DNA of 28,568 bases from Bremia lactucae (GCF_004359215.1 NW_027152031.1:2011876-2040443); one strand, 5' to 3'; positions 17,931-27,397 are shown, counted from the first letter of the stretch. Translations and numbers: made by a program. Notes: generated from the sequence alone by a model not told the origin.

Positions 17931-19245
17931 CTATTCTATAGCGCTCGAGCACGAGGCTATGACCTGGTGATGAACCTTCTCGTCGATTCGGGTGCAACAC
18001 AGAGATCTGCGAAACTCGCGGCTCTCAAACAGAGACAAGCTATGTTTGAGTCGCTTTGCCAGGATGGTAAGCAAGAAGAGGCGAACGTTCGGTTAAGTGA
18101 GCGGCGTGCTCGTAAAATCTGAGGAAGCCCAATTTGAACTCGCCTCCAGTTTAGTAACTTTTGCTGTCGAGCAAGTTCACGTTGCTATATATGGCGAGTC
18201 CGTATGACCTTATTTTAGGCATGACATGGTTGGCAAAACACCAACCATGGATAGACTGGCGTACACGCACAATTGTAGCTCTACGCAGCACACCGATAGG
18301 ATATGCTCCTGCGAGAGACGTATGCAACTGATGTCGTGTCAAACACAGTTGTGGGTGCTTTGACGGGATGTCAAATGCACCAATTACTACCCAGAGCCCG
18401 AAGCCTCGTGTAGTTGGAAGTGTACCGACTGGATGTCAGGTGACACAAATCTCTTCCCAGCTCGTGGAGACTGGAGTAGTGAATAGGGAAATAACAAGTA
18501 ATCATGTGTCTCATAGTGCAGCAGAGCCAAAATCCTGTGGGAGTATACGGCGAACTGACAGGAAGTCAAGCGTCGCAAGAACCGGCACAGGGCCTAGAGC
18601 CTGGTGCTGTTAGAAAGGCTGCGTTAGACAGGAGAGCGACGGCACTCTTTTCCCAGTCTAAGATCGTGGTGACTCGAAGAATGAGTACCCGACAGATAAG
18701 GACGATCAAAGGCACGTCTAGACATGTGATCATTGGATCAGTTCCGAATAAAGAGGATATGTCTTCGAACGAGGTGTTCGAGGCCGTCAAAGACGAGATC
18801 GCGGAGGCATCCTCAGTTGAGGTGCTCCGGCAAGTCTTTAATTCTGCCGAGAAGATGGTAAATCTCCCGGAGATTGCGTGGATCTATTCCTTGCCGAACT
18901 AAAGGAAGGAAATATCCTTAAAATAGTCACACCAGTTCCGATGAGAACTTGGTGGACTGTTGCTCGTCGTCCATAGTGGACTACATCGTCCTAGAAGGTG
19001 ACAAAAAGAAACGGTTCGCTTCTCAAGGCTGGAACGCCCTAAAATACATGCCGTTTTTGTTACACTCTGCGAAATAAGACAACCACCTCGAAATGTGGCC
19101 CCAGAAGAAGTGCCTAGCTGCCTACGGCCGATATGGGAATCAGGCACAAAATTGATTTATAACGTGGCAACAAGTATTGTGCAACCAGCCCATTTTCCGT
19201 GACGACCGCGACTGCGCGTGGCATGTCCGTCGATATTTCATAAGA
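17931..19245 (+). pseudogene. Family-A protease to RT start, broken
   Basis: The protease active site LLVDSGATQ lies at about 17976-18002 (DSGAT intact). After a frameshift the C-terminal part reads YDLILGMTWLAKHQPWIDW (about 18204-18260), which contains a perfect 9-bp hairpin at 18225-18249. A spacer follows with several open stretches (18504-18902) and DYIVLEGDKKKRFASQGWNA (about 18978-19037). The RT entry comes last: VAPEEVPSCL and ADMGIRHKID (about 19100-19155), the usual start of RT in oomycete gypsy elements. Recognisable gypsy sequence ends near 19245, where copia-2 begins. A 75-codon minus-strand ORF (18566-18790) is a shadow of this region. Confidence 0.75.
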
Positions 19246-19909
19246 CAAGTGCACCGTGACGCTCAAACGAAAGCCTGTAGGGACAGGCTTGAAGACTGGA
19301 AAAGTTATCTATCAAAATACGGATGCCGAAGAAGAATGTCACGTGGTAGCTTAGGCGAAGTTAGAGACGTCTCGGCCTCACATTGTATAGAGCCGTTAAT
19401 GAGAAGATTAAAGACGGCCGAATCAATGGTGCTGTAGCAGAGGCAGAAGGTGTGTGCGAGATGTGCGGATCAGCTAAGCAAGTCAAGAAGACCTCCCACA
19501 CGAATGAAGCAGCTTTGAAGCTAGGGAGAGTGCACGCTCGGATAGTATCGTGTGCTCAGACTTATTTCGTGATTGTCATCATGAAAAAGAGCCGATTTGT
19601 TACAATCTATGCCATGCGAATGGAAAGCAAAGTGGTGAAAGTGCTGATAAATTCTGCAAGGAATGGCAACGGCAGCAGACACGAAAATCAAGATGCTGCG
19701 CAGTGACAATTGTGGTGAATATCAAAACTCTCGCATGAAAGCAATTTGTGGCAGGCGCGGAATCAAGCAGGAATATACCGTGCCATATAATCCACTGCAA
19801 AATGGAATGGCAAAGCGTATGAACAGGAGCGGTCTGGCAAGAGCTATTGGCGCGAGGCGAAAATGATGGCAGCGGACATCGGAAACATTTTGCCGAATTC
19901 GTCTGGTTT
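19246..19909 (+). pseudogene. Copia-2 pre-integrase and integrase part, 5'-truncated
   Basis: The copia polyprotein appears without LTR, gag or protease active site. LKTGKVIYQNTDAEEECHVV near 19290-19347 is the first recognisable piece. GVCEMCGSAKQVKKTSH (about 19448-19498) supplies the Cys pair of the HHCC module. The core follows: IMKKSRFVTIYAMRM (about 19578-19622), IKMLRSDNCGEYQNS (about 19687-19731, with DNGGEY as DNCGEY) and VPYNPLQNGMAKRMNRS (about 19779-19829, with the usual Glu of the NGxAER motif as Lys). It ends at YWREAKMMAADIGN near 19880, close to the inversion point. Confidence 0.8.
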
Positions 19910-20270
19910 CAGCGTGGCGGTGTTCCTCTGCTGGCGACGTTTCACCGCTTTGGGGTTTGCTCTCCGCTGCATCAATAACGTCTAGGGTTTCCTCGGTTTG
20001 GCTCGTTTCGTAAGTCTTTGCAGTTTGTTTATCGAAAGTAACACTTCGAGAAATAGTGATTGATCCATCGTATGCACTAAGAAGTCGGTATGCCTTGTGC
20101 TTCTTAACTTTCCCAGAAGGTAGCACTTGACGCCAGAATCGTCCAGCTTCTTGCGCTTCTCCTTTGTTTTGTGCGCTAACATAAGGCACTAAACTCGCGC
20201 ATGTGCTCCATATGCGGCTTCCTCTTTAATAACATATCAAAAAGAACTTGACTTCTTGTTAAACACATAA
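19910..20270 (-). pseudogene. Copia-2 inverted segment (post-integrase part)
   Basis: Within the plus-strand copia-2, this ~360 bp codes on the minus strand. Read downward from 20270: FDMLLKRKPHMEHMREF, SGVKCYLLG, KHKAYRLLSAYDGSITISRS, VTFDKQTAKTYETSQTEETL, then a Glu/Ser-rich tail ending about 19910. This is exactly the section that should follow the integrase core before the RT. Both neighbours code on the plus strand, so the segment has been flipped in place. Breakpoints are accurate to about 20 bp. Confidence 0.75.
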
Positions 20271-22027
20271 AAGGGATGCAGGGCCAACAGACCACGTACC
20301 TACAAGAACGTCAAGTACCGCAGGTAGAGATGGTGAATAAGAATCAATGGTGCATCCGGTAAGCAAGAAGCGAGGCGTAGTGCGCTACGAGCAGGAGTAT
20401 CCAAACCATCCCCGAGGAGTACTCAATTTGGATGACTATGAGTACTGCCTCAACGCCAAGGATAATGAATATTATTTTTTTAATATTTTTCATCAAAAAG
20501 AGTAGTAACTCTAAAGCGGCGTCGTACCGTGAGGCAATCACTAGGAAATACAAGAACCAGTGGCTTGAAGCGATGAAAAGCGAAATAAATTCGTTGGAGA
20601 AGCACAAGACGTCGGAGCTCGTTGATATGCCGCAAGAACAGAAGGCTATCGGATGCAAGTAGGTTTTTCGAATTACACGCAACCCGAATGGATCCATTAT
20701 TGTGGCCAAGGAATTCATCCAACGACCCGGCATCATTTTGGACACATTCGCACCAGTGGCTTGGAAGGAGTCCATGAGTGCTGCATTAGCAGTTGCTGCG
20801 ACTGAGAATCTCGAAGCGGAGAATGTTCATGTGGGTACAGCATATATATTCACGGTGAAGTCGAAGAAGCGATTTGCATGGACTAGCCGGATGACTTCGA
20901 AATTTCGGACAGGTCAGCCCAGAAATGTCTTCTTGGAAAGGAATTGTATGGAACCAAGCAAGCTACCCGTCAAAATTAGCACTTGGGGGACCAAGGCTTT
21001 AGATGCTCTGCGGCAGACCCATGCGTGTATGTCCGAAAGTCAACGGTAGAATACACCATTGTTGTGATATATGTAGATGGCTTGATGATTTCTAGCAAAA
21101 AGGCAGAGCACATCAAAATGATCAAGAGCGCATTGAAGAAAGTATTCAGCATCAAGGAATTTGGGGAGCTCAAGTAGTGTTCGGGAATCGAGATCCATCG
21201 TTACAGAAGCCACAAAATGATCACGATAAACCAGCACGCATACATTAAGCGACTTCCAGAAAAGTTTGGCATCAAGAACTACAATAAAGTACACACTTTG
21301 GCAGACAGTAACCCGAAGCTTGTGAAATAACGGACAAAGAAGCGATTGTATCCAAGTTTTCTTATCGCGAACTTGTGGGGTTGCTCATGCATGTAGCAAC
21401 ACGCACTCGCCCGGACATTGCACATGCTGTTGGTGAGGTGGCCAAGTTCTTCGAACACTACGAGAAGCCACATTGGACTGCTGCCAAGACGATTCTCAAA
21501 TATCTTAAGACAACTCAAGACATTAGGATCGTATTCGACGGAGCGAACAAGGCTGAGCTCATTGGTTTTGCTGATGCAATTTGGCTGGTGATTTGGATAC
21601 GCGACGCTAGACAACTTCTTCCTGAATTATAATGTATCTCGTGGAAGTCGAAGCAGCAGCCAACTGTTGCGACTTCGAGCATAGAGGCTGAGTACATGAC
21701 TCTATACAACGCAGTTCTAGAAGCAGTCTGGCTTCGAGTGTTGCTGATTCTCAAAATGGAGCCAGAACTATCTACCGAGATAATCAAGTCTGTGTTGCAT
21801 TGGCGAAGAACCCTGTCCATCATTCAAGAACTAAGCACATCGATATCAAGTTTCACTTATTACGTGAAAAAAATGAGCGCAAGTTCATCAAGTTGGAGCA
21901 CAAGCTTACGGGAGACATATTGGCCGATGGACTGACAAAAAAGGCTTGCAAAGGGCAAGCACAGCAATTTCGTTGCGAGTCTCAAGATGCACGTTTAAGC
22001 AGACACCGAGTGCAAACATCAAGGGAG
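20271..22027 (+). pseudogene. Copia-2 reverse transcriptase and RNase H, broken
   Basis: Plus-strand resumption after the inversion: VLNLDDYEYCLNAKDNEY (about 20420-20470), then RT entry KYKNQWLEAMKSEINSLEKH (about 20548-20607). The RT core is in several frames. The catalytic box IVVIYVDGLMISSKKAEHI (about 21058-21114) has YVDG for YVDD (Gly codon at 21079-21081). VATRTRPDIAHAVGEVAKFF (about 21393-21452) is the connection. RNase H: ISWKSKQQPTVATSSIEAEY (about 21637-21697, catalytic Glu kept), then KHIDIKFHLLREKNERKFIK and ILADGLTKK (about 21836-21945). Multiple stops and shifts. Confidence 0.85.
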
Positions 22028-22038
22028 AGTAACAAAGG
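22022..22038 (+). other. Copia-2 polypurine tract
   Basis: agggagagtaacaaagg directly before a TG (22039) and after the polyprotein end. It is the expected plus-strand primer site before the 3' LTR. Confidence 0.45.
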
Positions 22039-22507
22039 TGATATTGCAACTCTGTAATTACATATGTTCACATGTAGGAAATGATAACTTTATTTGCATA
22101 GTTTGATTGAGTGTTTGTACGCAATCTGTATGGTTTAAAAAATTGGACTAGATCCTAATCACATTGTAGCTCAGTCATAAAGATATGGCAGCAATAATCG
22201 AGAGTCGTAGGTTTGAGCCCCGCCAATATCCGAAAGTTTAATCCCATAGGGGGATTATGTTTGGGTTCATCAGCGCTATCCTGACAGATAGTGCCCCCCC
22301 CGTTTCTGTGCTGTGACTTAAAACATGAGGAAAGTAACGTGGTTACAAACCAATGCTCGCGAGTAAGGAGCGACCAGCAAAGTTTTGTAGGAATCAATGG
22401 ACGTGAATCAATTAATTCACAACTAAAGTACTCAATTATTGTACTTACATTTCGCTTTACAGTCTCGGCCACAAGCAAACACTCTACAAGCGTAGAACTT
22501 CTATAAA
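22039..22507 (+). mobile_element. Copia-2 3' LTR (limits approximate)
   Basis: Sequence between the polypurine tract and the start of minus-strand gypsy at about 22511. The start is the TG at 22039. The end is uncertain because no second copy exists in the window. No coding content. A tRNA-like segment lies inside it. Confidence 0.45.
22160..22231 (+). ncRNA. tRNA-like sequence (SINE head or tRNA pseudogene)
   Basis: 72 bases with a tRNA-like order: acceptor strand cacattg (22160-22166), TA, then the A-box tagctcagt (22167-22175). The T-arm gtagg-tttgagc-cccgc (22207-22223) carries a B-box-like loop. The 3' acceptor strand caatatc (22224-22230) pairs with the 5' strand at 5 of 7 positions. 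The D and anticodon stems do not fold. Too decayed for a working tRNA; a tRNA-derived SINE head is plausible, since such SINEs are known in Phytophthora. Confidence 0.4.
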
Positions 22508-22510
22508 GAG

Positions 22511-23224
22511 GACGAGCAACAGTCCACCAAAATCTTTTCTGGAACTGTTGCGACTTCCTCGTCGGTCTATTCTTCCTTAACTTCGAACAGAACCAGATCC
22601 CACGACAACTCCGAAGTTCTACTATCCCCCCGGCAGATCCCCAGACATGCTGGGCACCTCAACTAAGCGTGCCTTCCCAATTTCGTCTTCAACGGCCTCG
22701 AACGCCTTGTTCAAAGGCCTGTCGTCTTTAGCCGGGACTGATCTAAATGTCACTTGTCATGACGTGCCTTTGATCGTCCTTATCTGTCGAGTACTCGTTT
22801 TCCGAGTATCTATGACATTTGACCTGAAGGAGGTACCGTTGCTCTCTCGGCAAACGCACCCTTTCCAACGGCACCAGGATCAAGGCTCTGTGTCGATTCT
22901 TGCGACGCTTAACTTACTGTCAGCTCGCTATCTACTGCCACAGGCTATCGGCTCTCAGCAGGGCAGTTAAACGCACTATTTCTCATCGTCCTTTTACTAC
23001 ACCAATCTCTCTGAGCTGGGTAGGATTTTGTGTCACCTGACTTCGTGTCAGTACCCTTTTAACTGTCTTGGACACGATATCAGTTGCATACACCTCTCCC
23101 AGGAGCATATCTTATCCGGTGTCCTGCGTAGAGCTAGGAATTGCGTGTGTGCGCCAGTCTATCCATGGTTGGTGTTTTGCCAACCATGTCCATCCGGGTG
23201 TTTCCCTCGATGATTTGCGCCACA
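22511..23224 (-). pseudogene. Family-A protease region, inverted second copy
   Basis: Minus-strand homologue of 18180-18975. Read downward: GMDMVGKTPTMDRLAHTRN-like frames around 23200-23150 correspond to the TWLAKHQPWIDW stretch, including the same 9-bp hairpin (23164-23188). The spacer follows and ends with the stretch matching LVDCCSSS (about 22530-22511). Gag is missing between it and the LTR piece. The plus ORF 22647-22970 here is the same shadow frame as the minus ORF at 18566-18790, which confirms the homology and not a gene. Confidence 0.7.
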
Positions 23225-23545
23225 ACGTGCGCACTCGTTATCCAGAAATTCGTTTCAAGACTGAATTTTATTTAATAGAATTAAAATATATATTGTATAA
23301 CCAATAAAGAGATGCCATCTCTGAAGATGAGCATTCAGTGTGGCGAGCGTATTGTTCCGAATACCTCTGCTCGCGGATGACGCTTTACGTCATCCCTTAC
23401 AATGCGAATGTACCTATCTACATCTCATACACAAGGGTAGATCACTATGTGATCCTCACCCTAGTGGCAGGTCAAATGTATTAATATGAAGCAATTGACT
23501 TCCCGTTAAGTATACTTAACAGGTGTGCACTTTAGCCCGTTAGTT
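23225..23545 (-). mobile_element. LTR-A, copy 4 (partial)
   Basis: Matches the 5' two-thirds of LTR-A on the minus strand: tttatttaatagaatta, gagatgccatctctgaagatg, gcggatgacgctttacgtcatccc, cacaagggt, gttaagtatacttaac, ending tttagcccgtta. The 3' third, primer site and gag are deleted before the protease region. Confidence 0.75.
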
Positions 23546-24768
23546 GTAGAGTAGCAAGGAATCAAAGCTTATACAATTTGTCCGCTGTTAGTTATGCTCT
23601 TGAGAATTGCAATTCCTGTTTTTTTGCAAACAGCGTTTAAATTTGGTCATTTAATATTTTAGCTCAATAAATTGATCGGGAAATTTTCGCTTTGGCAAAT
23701 TCCCGTTATATATCCTATGGAAAGTTGCTAAAGTTTGGTAACCCATTAGTAATTATACGAAAGGTGGCGAAATAAGCTCGACAGTAAATGCACAGATCGT
23801 ATACATGTGTCTTCATTAACTTTGCTTACGGAGGAGAGAAAATGCCTCACCGCATCGCTCGAACAAGAAATGGCCGTAACTGACAGCTCTAATCTCGAAG
23901 ATGCTTAGGCAATGAGATTGGCCCAACAGTTGCGTTGCTTGGAAAACACAATCCCTGTCAGCTAGTGTAGACGTTTTCAATGGCGTCACACTTGGTATTG
24001 GCAGAGGTAACCTCACGGTTAAGAACAGCTGGCGCGTCTCTTGTTTGTAACGATAACGACAAGCCCTTAGATGTTTAAGAACATCATCTGCAACAAAAGC
24101 AAGAAAATACGAATTTTTGTTTTACTAAGGAGAAAAACGTGAGCACAAAATTATTGTTAATTGCCATTGAAAGGGAAAGTATACGGACTTGACAACTTAG
24201 TTGACAGCGGCAAGACGTTGGAGAAATTTCTCGAAGCGATTTTTCAAGGCAGCACCGCATTAGCTTCTACTTCGGCACGTCTCATTTCATATATATTGTC
24301 GGATTTAGCGAAAAATTTAAACACCACGTTTTCAGGATATTAGACGGAGGCAGCATTTTCAATGCGTCCACTAAAGTCATTGTAATCGGATAAATATTCT
24401 GAAGGGCCTCGTAAATAATTCGATCGTCGTCAGGTAGAGGTATTTTTACGGCGCGTCCTCATAATAGTTACTCAACAATCTAAGCGGTATGCGAAGGTCA
24501 CTTCTTGTGTGAATATTCAAGCTTCCTTCAGCAAAATACCATTAAGGACCTCGACAAGATTTCACTCAAGATTCTCGATCATTAGCGTCAGGTAGATGAG
24601 ATAAACGCTTTGCTTGGCCGAGTTAGTCAATCTCCGAGTAACAAAGACTATCTCGTCGACATTCTGATGAAAGTTTACAAGGAAAAAGGTTTGTAAAGGA
24701 TTATCAAGAAGGGCAGAGTCGACTCGATAACGAAAGCAATGGTGGATGACCAGTCTATCAAGCTAAAT
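23546..24768. other. Unassigned sequence with decayed coding look
   Basis: No known domain recognised. Short plus-strand stretches look protein-like but lie in different frames: GLDNLVDSGKTLEKFLEAIF (24188-24247 frame), DLDKISLKIL (about 24550), NKDYLVDILMKVYKEKGL (about 24641-24697) and DSITKAMVDDQSIKLNQRVQ (about 24721-24780). This could be an unrecognised transposon gene or a dead host gene. The sequence ends where hairpin-rich family-B sequence begins. Confidence 0.35.
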
Positions 24769-25164
24769 CAACGTGTACAGAAACAGGTGCAGGTGACCGT
24801 ACGGGAGACAAAACGGGCGATGAGGGATCATCCTCATCGTCGGAACCAAATAGACTATTAACTCGTCTATCAGAATGAGCCTCTCATTCGAAGGCTCATA
24901 GTCAGCCGCCCTATCAAGCGACTGTTCTATTCTCCCCGAGTCGGCCATTTCGTCCGACTCGCATTCGTAGTCGAACTCCAAAGAGGGGCCGTATTCACGT
25001 GGTGAATCACCACGAGCACCCGGGATATCTAGTGTTGCGCGAGTGGAAGATACTACGGCAGACGGAACGTCTGCCGCAAGAGACATTAGTGCGTCACCCG
25101 CGGCTGCATGAATCGCAGCCGAAGGCGCAGCACTATCAACACCCCGCATGAGTTTATTCTTCAT
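24763..25164 (-). CDS. Antisense ORF before 3' LTR-B
   Basis: A 133-codon minus-strand ORF whose Met (25164) lies 118 bp before LTR-B. Ala/Ser-rich N-terminus (SAAPSAAIHAAAGDAL), then an acidic middle (SLEFDYECESDEMADSGRIE) and ADYEPSNERLILIDELIVYL. No domain recognised; no signal peptide. Its position and orientation mirror the antisense remnant of family A at 990-1945. The ORF is packed with perfect inverted repeats (25056-25076 and 25101-25121 inside it; others just upstream). The last ~10 codons lie at the truncation point and may not be original. Being open over 133 codons in so palindromic a sequence is notable but not proof of function. Confidence 0.4.
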   Translation of the reverse strand: MKNKLMRGVDSAAPSAAIHAAAGDALMSLAADVPSAVVSSTRATLDIPGARGDSPREYGPSLEFDYECESDEMADSGRIEQSLDRAADYEPSNERLILIDELIVYLVPTMRMIPHRPFCLPYGHLHLFLYTLI

Positions 25165-25270
25165 GCGATGGAATTTAAATGATGTTTCTGACCAATCAAC
25201 ATCATTTTAAAAGTAGGTGGTCACAAAGTGACCACTCCATCCAATGAGAGTCAGAATGCTTGCGGTTTTA

Positions 25271-25281
25271 GGGAGGGGTAA
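25271..25281 (+). other. Polypurine tract before LTR-B
   Basis: gggaggggtaa directly precedes the TGTAACGGGG start of LTR-B, marking it as a 3' LTR of a plus-strand element whose remaining interior is 24770-25270. Confidence 0.65.
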
Positions 25282-25733
25282 TGTAACGGGGTGTATCGTT
25301 ACATGAAATTAACACTTAAAAGTTGTTAAATAATATATTATCTAAAAGGTAGATAATATTTGGAGGATATTACTTTATATAGTAATGTTCAGAATTCTTA
25401 TCCATAAAAAGGTATAGACCATTATATCTATTTATTCCGCAGACTAATCAGCTGTAGATGAAAACAAAAGAGAGAGACAAATAAGATAAGATAAGAATTC
25501 AGTTGCATGTTTAGTATTAGTTATATTTAAGTTAGAGTTAACAGATAGAAAGAAGAGATACTTAATTATATTAATACAGTTTTCATTTAACCCTCTTTAA
25601 GTTAGTTGTCTTAAAGAGAAGTCTTCCTCTGCACTTACTAGTGTACGTGAAATAACGTAAGGCACCACTCGCAACTGAAGCAGTGCAAAGTGGACTTGTA
25701 CTGAAGCAGTAAAAGTCGTAGTGCCCCGTTACA
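25282..25733 (+). mobile_element. LTR-B, complete copy (3' LTR)
   Basis: 452 bp, TGTAACGGGG to CCCCGTTACA, so its own ends form an inverted repeat. Its right 307 bp match window positions 1-308. It opens with an 8-bp perfect hairpin (25281-25304) and has further AT-rich ones. Flanks ggtaa and ttctc are not a duplication, as expected for the 3' LTR of a truncated element. Confidence 0.85.
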
Positions 25734-26126
25734 TTCTCACCGTGTCGTAGCTCTGGCAAATCTTTAGCTTGCATTACGAGTAGACCACTGATGGCGTCCG
25801 AGTTAAAAAAACTAAATCTCAACATTTACGATAAAGCCGCTTTCAATCTGCGTGGCGGGACTGTTGGTGCCACTAGTGGATACATGGAAGACAGAAGCAT
25901 CTTAAGATGATAACCCCTTCTTTCGAATAGCACAAGTCTGAAGCCGACATTCTTCCGAGCCTGCTCGAGCAACACAAGAAGCTCAGGATACATTTAAAAG
26001 AAATCCTAATGACGTCAAAACTCTTACAATCCTAGAACAGCTCATGACGATTGTTAAAATGCGAAAAGACTAGGCAAGCAGCAGCTAGAAAAATCGAAGA
26101 TCTAATGGAGAAAGAAGAGCTTACGG
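25734..26126 (+). other. Unassigned fragment with protein-like pieces
   Basis: MASELKKLNLNIYDKAAFNL opens at 25791 and stops after 39 codons. Further on, NPNDVKTLTILEQLMTIVKM (about 25995-26056) and KKIEDLMEKEELT (about 26088-26124) are in another frame. LTR-A interrupts at 26127, and the plus-strand frame YAKRYIQGIRRAYGSSQLYP can be read beyond it from 26663. It may be one gene split by the LTR. No family recognised. Confidence 0.35.
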
Positions 26127-26662
26127 TGTAGGCGGGCACGACTTAATGCGGCCACGCTCTACGTAAGTACACGCCCTAGCACAGCGAGGAAGCGGTCGAG
26201 CGACTTCTCTCAAGTTCAGTAAGTTTGTTGTGGGGGGGCGCCATTAGCGACCTCTCCCAACGCACTAAGAACCTTGATGTAAGTGTCGTCACGGGAGCGG
26301 TAATCCAGCTCCCCGTGCGTAATTACGAAGTCTGAAGATTTTTAAGACTGATTTATATTTAAATTTTCTAATATAAATTCCAATTTTATTCAATCATAAA
26401 ATGCCATCTCTGTAGATAGAAACTAATATATAAATTGCGAGCGTATCTTTCTAGATACCTCGCGTAACGGATGACGCTAGCCACCATCCTCGCTAATATG
26501 AATGCTCTCAAGGACATCACATACACAAAGGTCGGTCACAATGTGAATTACATTCAAGTGGTAGGAAAAATTACATCACTTATGTAATTGACCATCCCTT
26601 TAAGTACACAAAGTGTGCTTGGCGGAATGTGTGTAACATTAGGGCAACTTTAGCCCGTTACA
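26127..26662 (-). mobile_element. LTR-A, copy 5 (probably solo)
   Basis: 536 bp, plus-strand text tgtaggcggg to cccgttaca. Flanked by tacgg on the left and tacgc on the right, four of five bases alike, which fits a 5-bp target-site duplication with one mutation. There is no purine tract on its upstream side and no primer site on the other. These points favour a solo LTR left by LTR-LTR recombination over the 3' LTR of the pol at 27090-28568. Confidence 0.85.
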
Positions 26663-27089
26663 TACGCGAAGCGATATATTCAAGGAATTCGGCGAGCCTA
26701 CGGATCCTCACAATTATATCCCTTATTTATTGCGACAAAGCTACATGGCCTTGATCCCAGCGCGAAGAACTTTCGCGCTGAGGAAGATTTTTATCTCGAT
26801 GCTTTTCTTAAGCATCGATGATTTAGTGGCTTCAATAAGCGAGATAAAGTCTCGCTTATGCAAGCCTGTAGCGCGTTCATTCGCAATGTCAAATACATTG
26901 GACGCGAAGCCTGGCTTTAACAACTTAACGCGAATCGCGTTAAGTTTTAGAAACGAACTTCAACCGGTGCAAAGTATAAATTGCATCGGTTGTCAGGTGA
27001 GGCTGGGCTTCCATGTCTCACGTGGGGTGGGTGATCCCTGTCCGTGTTGTGTTGACAACTCGACGAGGGTAAAAGGGATGTCTATTCCC
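26663..27089 (+). other. Hairpin-rich region 3' of pol; plus-strand frames of unknown kind
   Basis: Lies between LTR-A and the pol chromodomain of the minus-strand element. Plus-strand frames look protein-like (GLDPSAKNFRAEEDFYLDAF, then FNKRDKVSLMQACSAFIRNV, with a TGA between them) but no family is recognised. The stretch is a chain of inverted repeats, for example about 26758-26779, 26795-26817, 26835-26857 and 26926-26950. It occupies the place of the antisense ORF in the other gypsy copies. Confidence 0.4.
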
Positions 27090-27397
27090 TTTCTTCGCCC
27101 TGGGGATGGGCTCGCATCTCTATTGAGATGCGGGATGCGATTGACGTTTTGCAATCGATTAACATGCGCCAGGGGCGCGTGTTTTCCGATGAGCCTTCTA
27201 AACCATCGGATGGGTCTCGTCATACTGACGGACGAGGCCCTCAACGTCAGCAGCCAGCTGGGAACGAGGCTCCCAGCTGTCATGTGAAGGTGGATACCCA
27301 CGCCAGCAAACAAGATAACTCGTTCTCTGCCCTTCACATCACGGTGGTTCTGGATACGTTCCACAAGAAAACGTTGATCACCATGGGAATCCACCAA
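27090..27397 (-). pseudogene. Gypsy pol chromodomain
   Basis: Minus strand. VDSHGDQRFLVERIQNHRDV (about 27397-27335) is the first strand of the chromodomain. After frameshifts it continues with sequence matching the WRGYPP-DSWEPR section (LLAWVSTFT in one frame, GSLVPSWLLTL in another) and ends with TRPIRWFRRLIGKHA (about 27180-27225). Position after the linker matches the chromodomain of the pol copy at 800-989. Confidence 0.7.

Noticed and set aside
22160..22231. A functional tRNA gene
   Set aside because: D and anticodon stems do not pair and the acceptor stem has two mismatches.
22647..22970. 107-codon plus ORF
   Set aside because: Antisense shadow of the family-A post-protease region; the same shadow appears at 18566-18790 in the other copy.
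1..25733. A single 25-kb element framed by the two LTR-B copies
   Set aside because: The interior contains other families in both orientations and the first LTR-B lies within a family-A pol; the two LTRs belong to separate insertions.
26730..27287. 185-codon plus ORF with Cys-rich and basic parts
   Set aside because: It overlaps the minus-strand chromodomain and hairpin-rich region; composition is not convincing and better plus-strand frames exist alongside. Not called as a gene.
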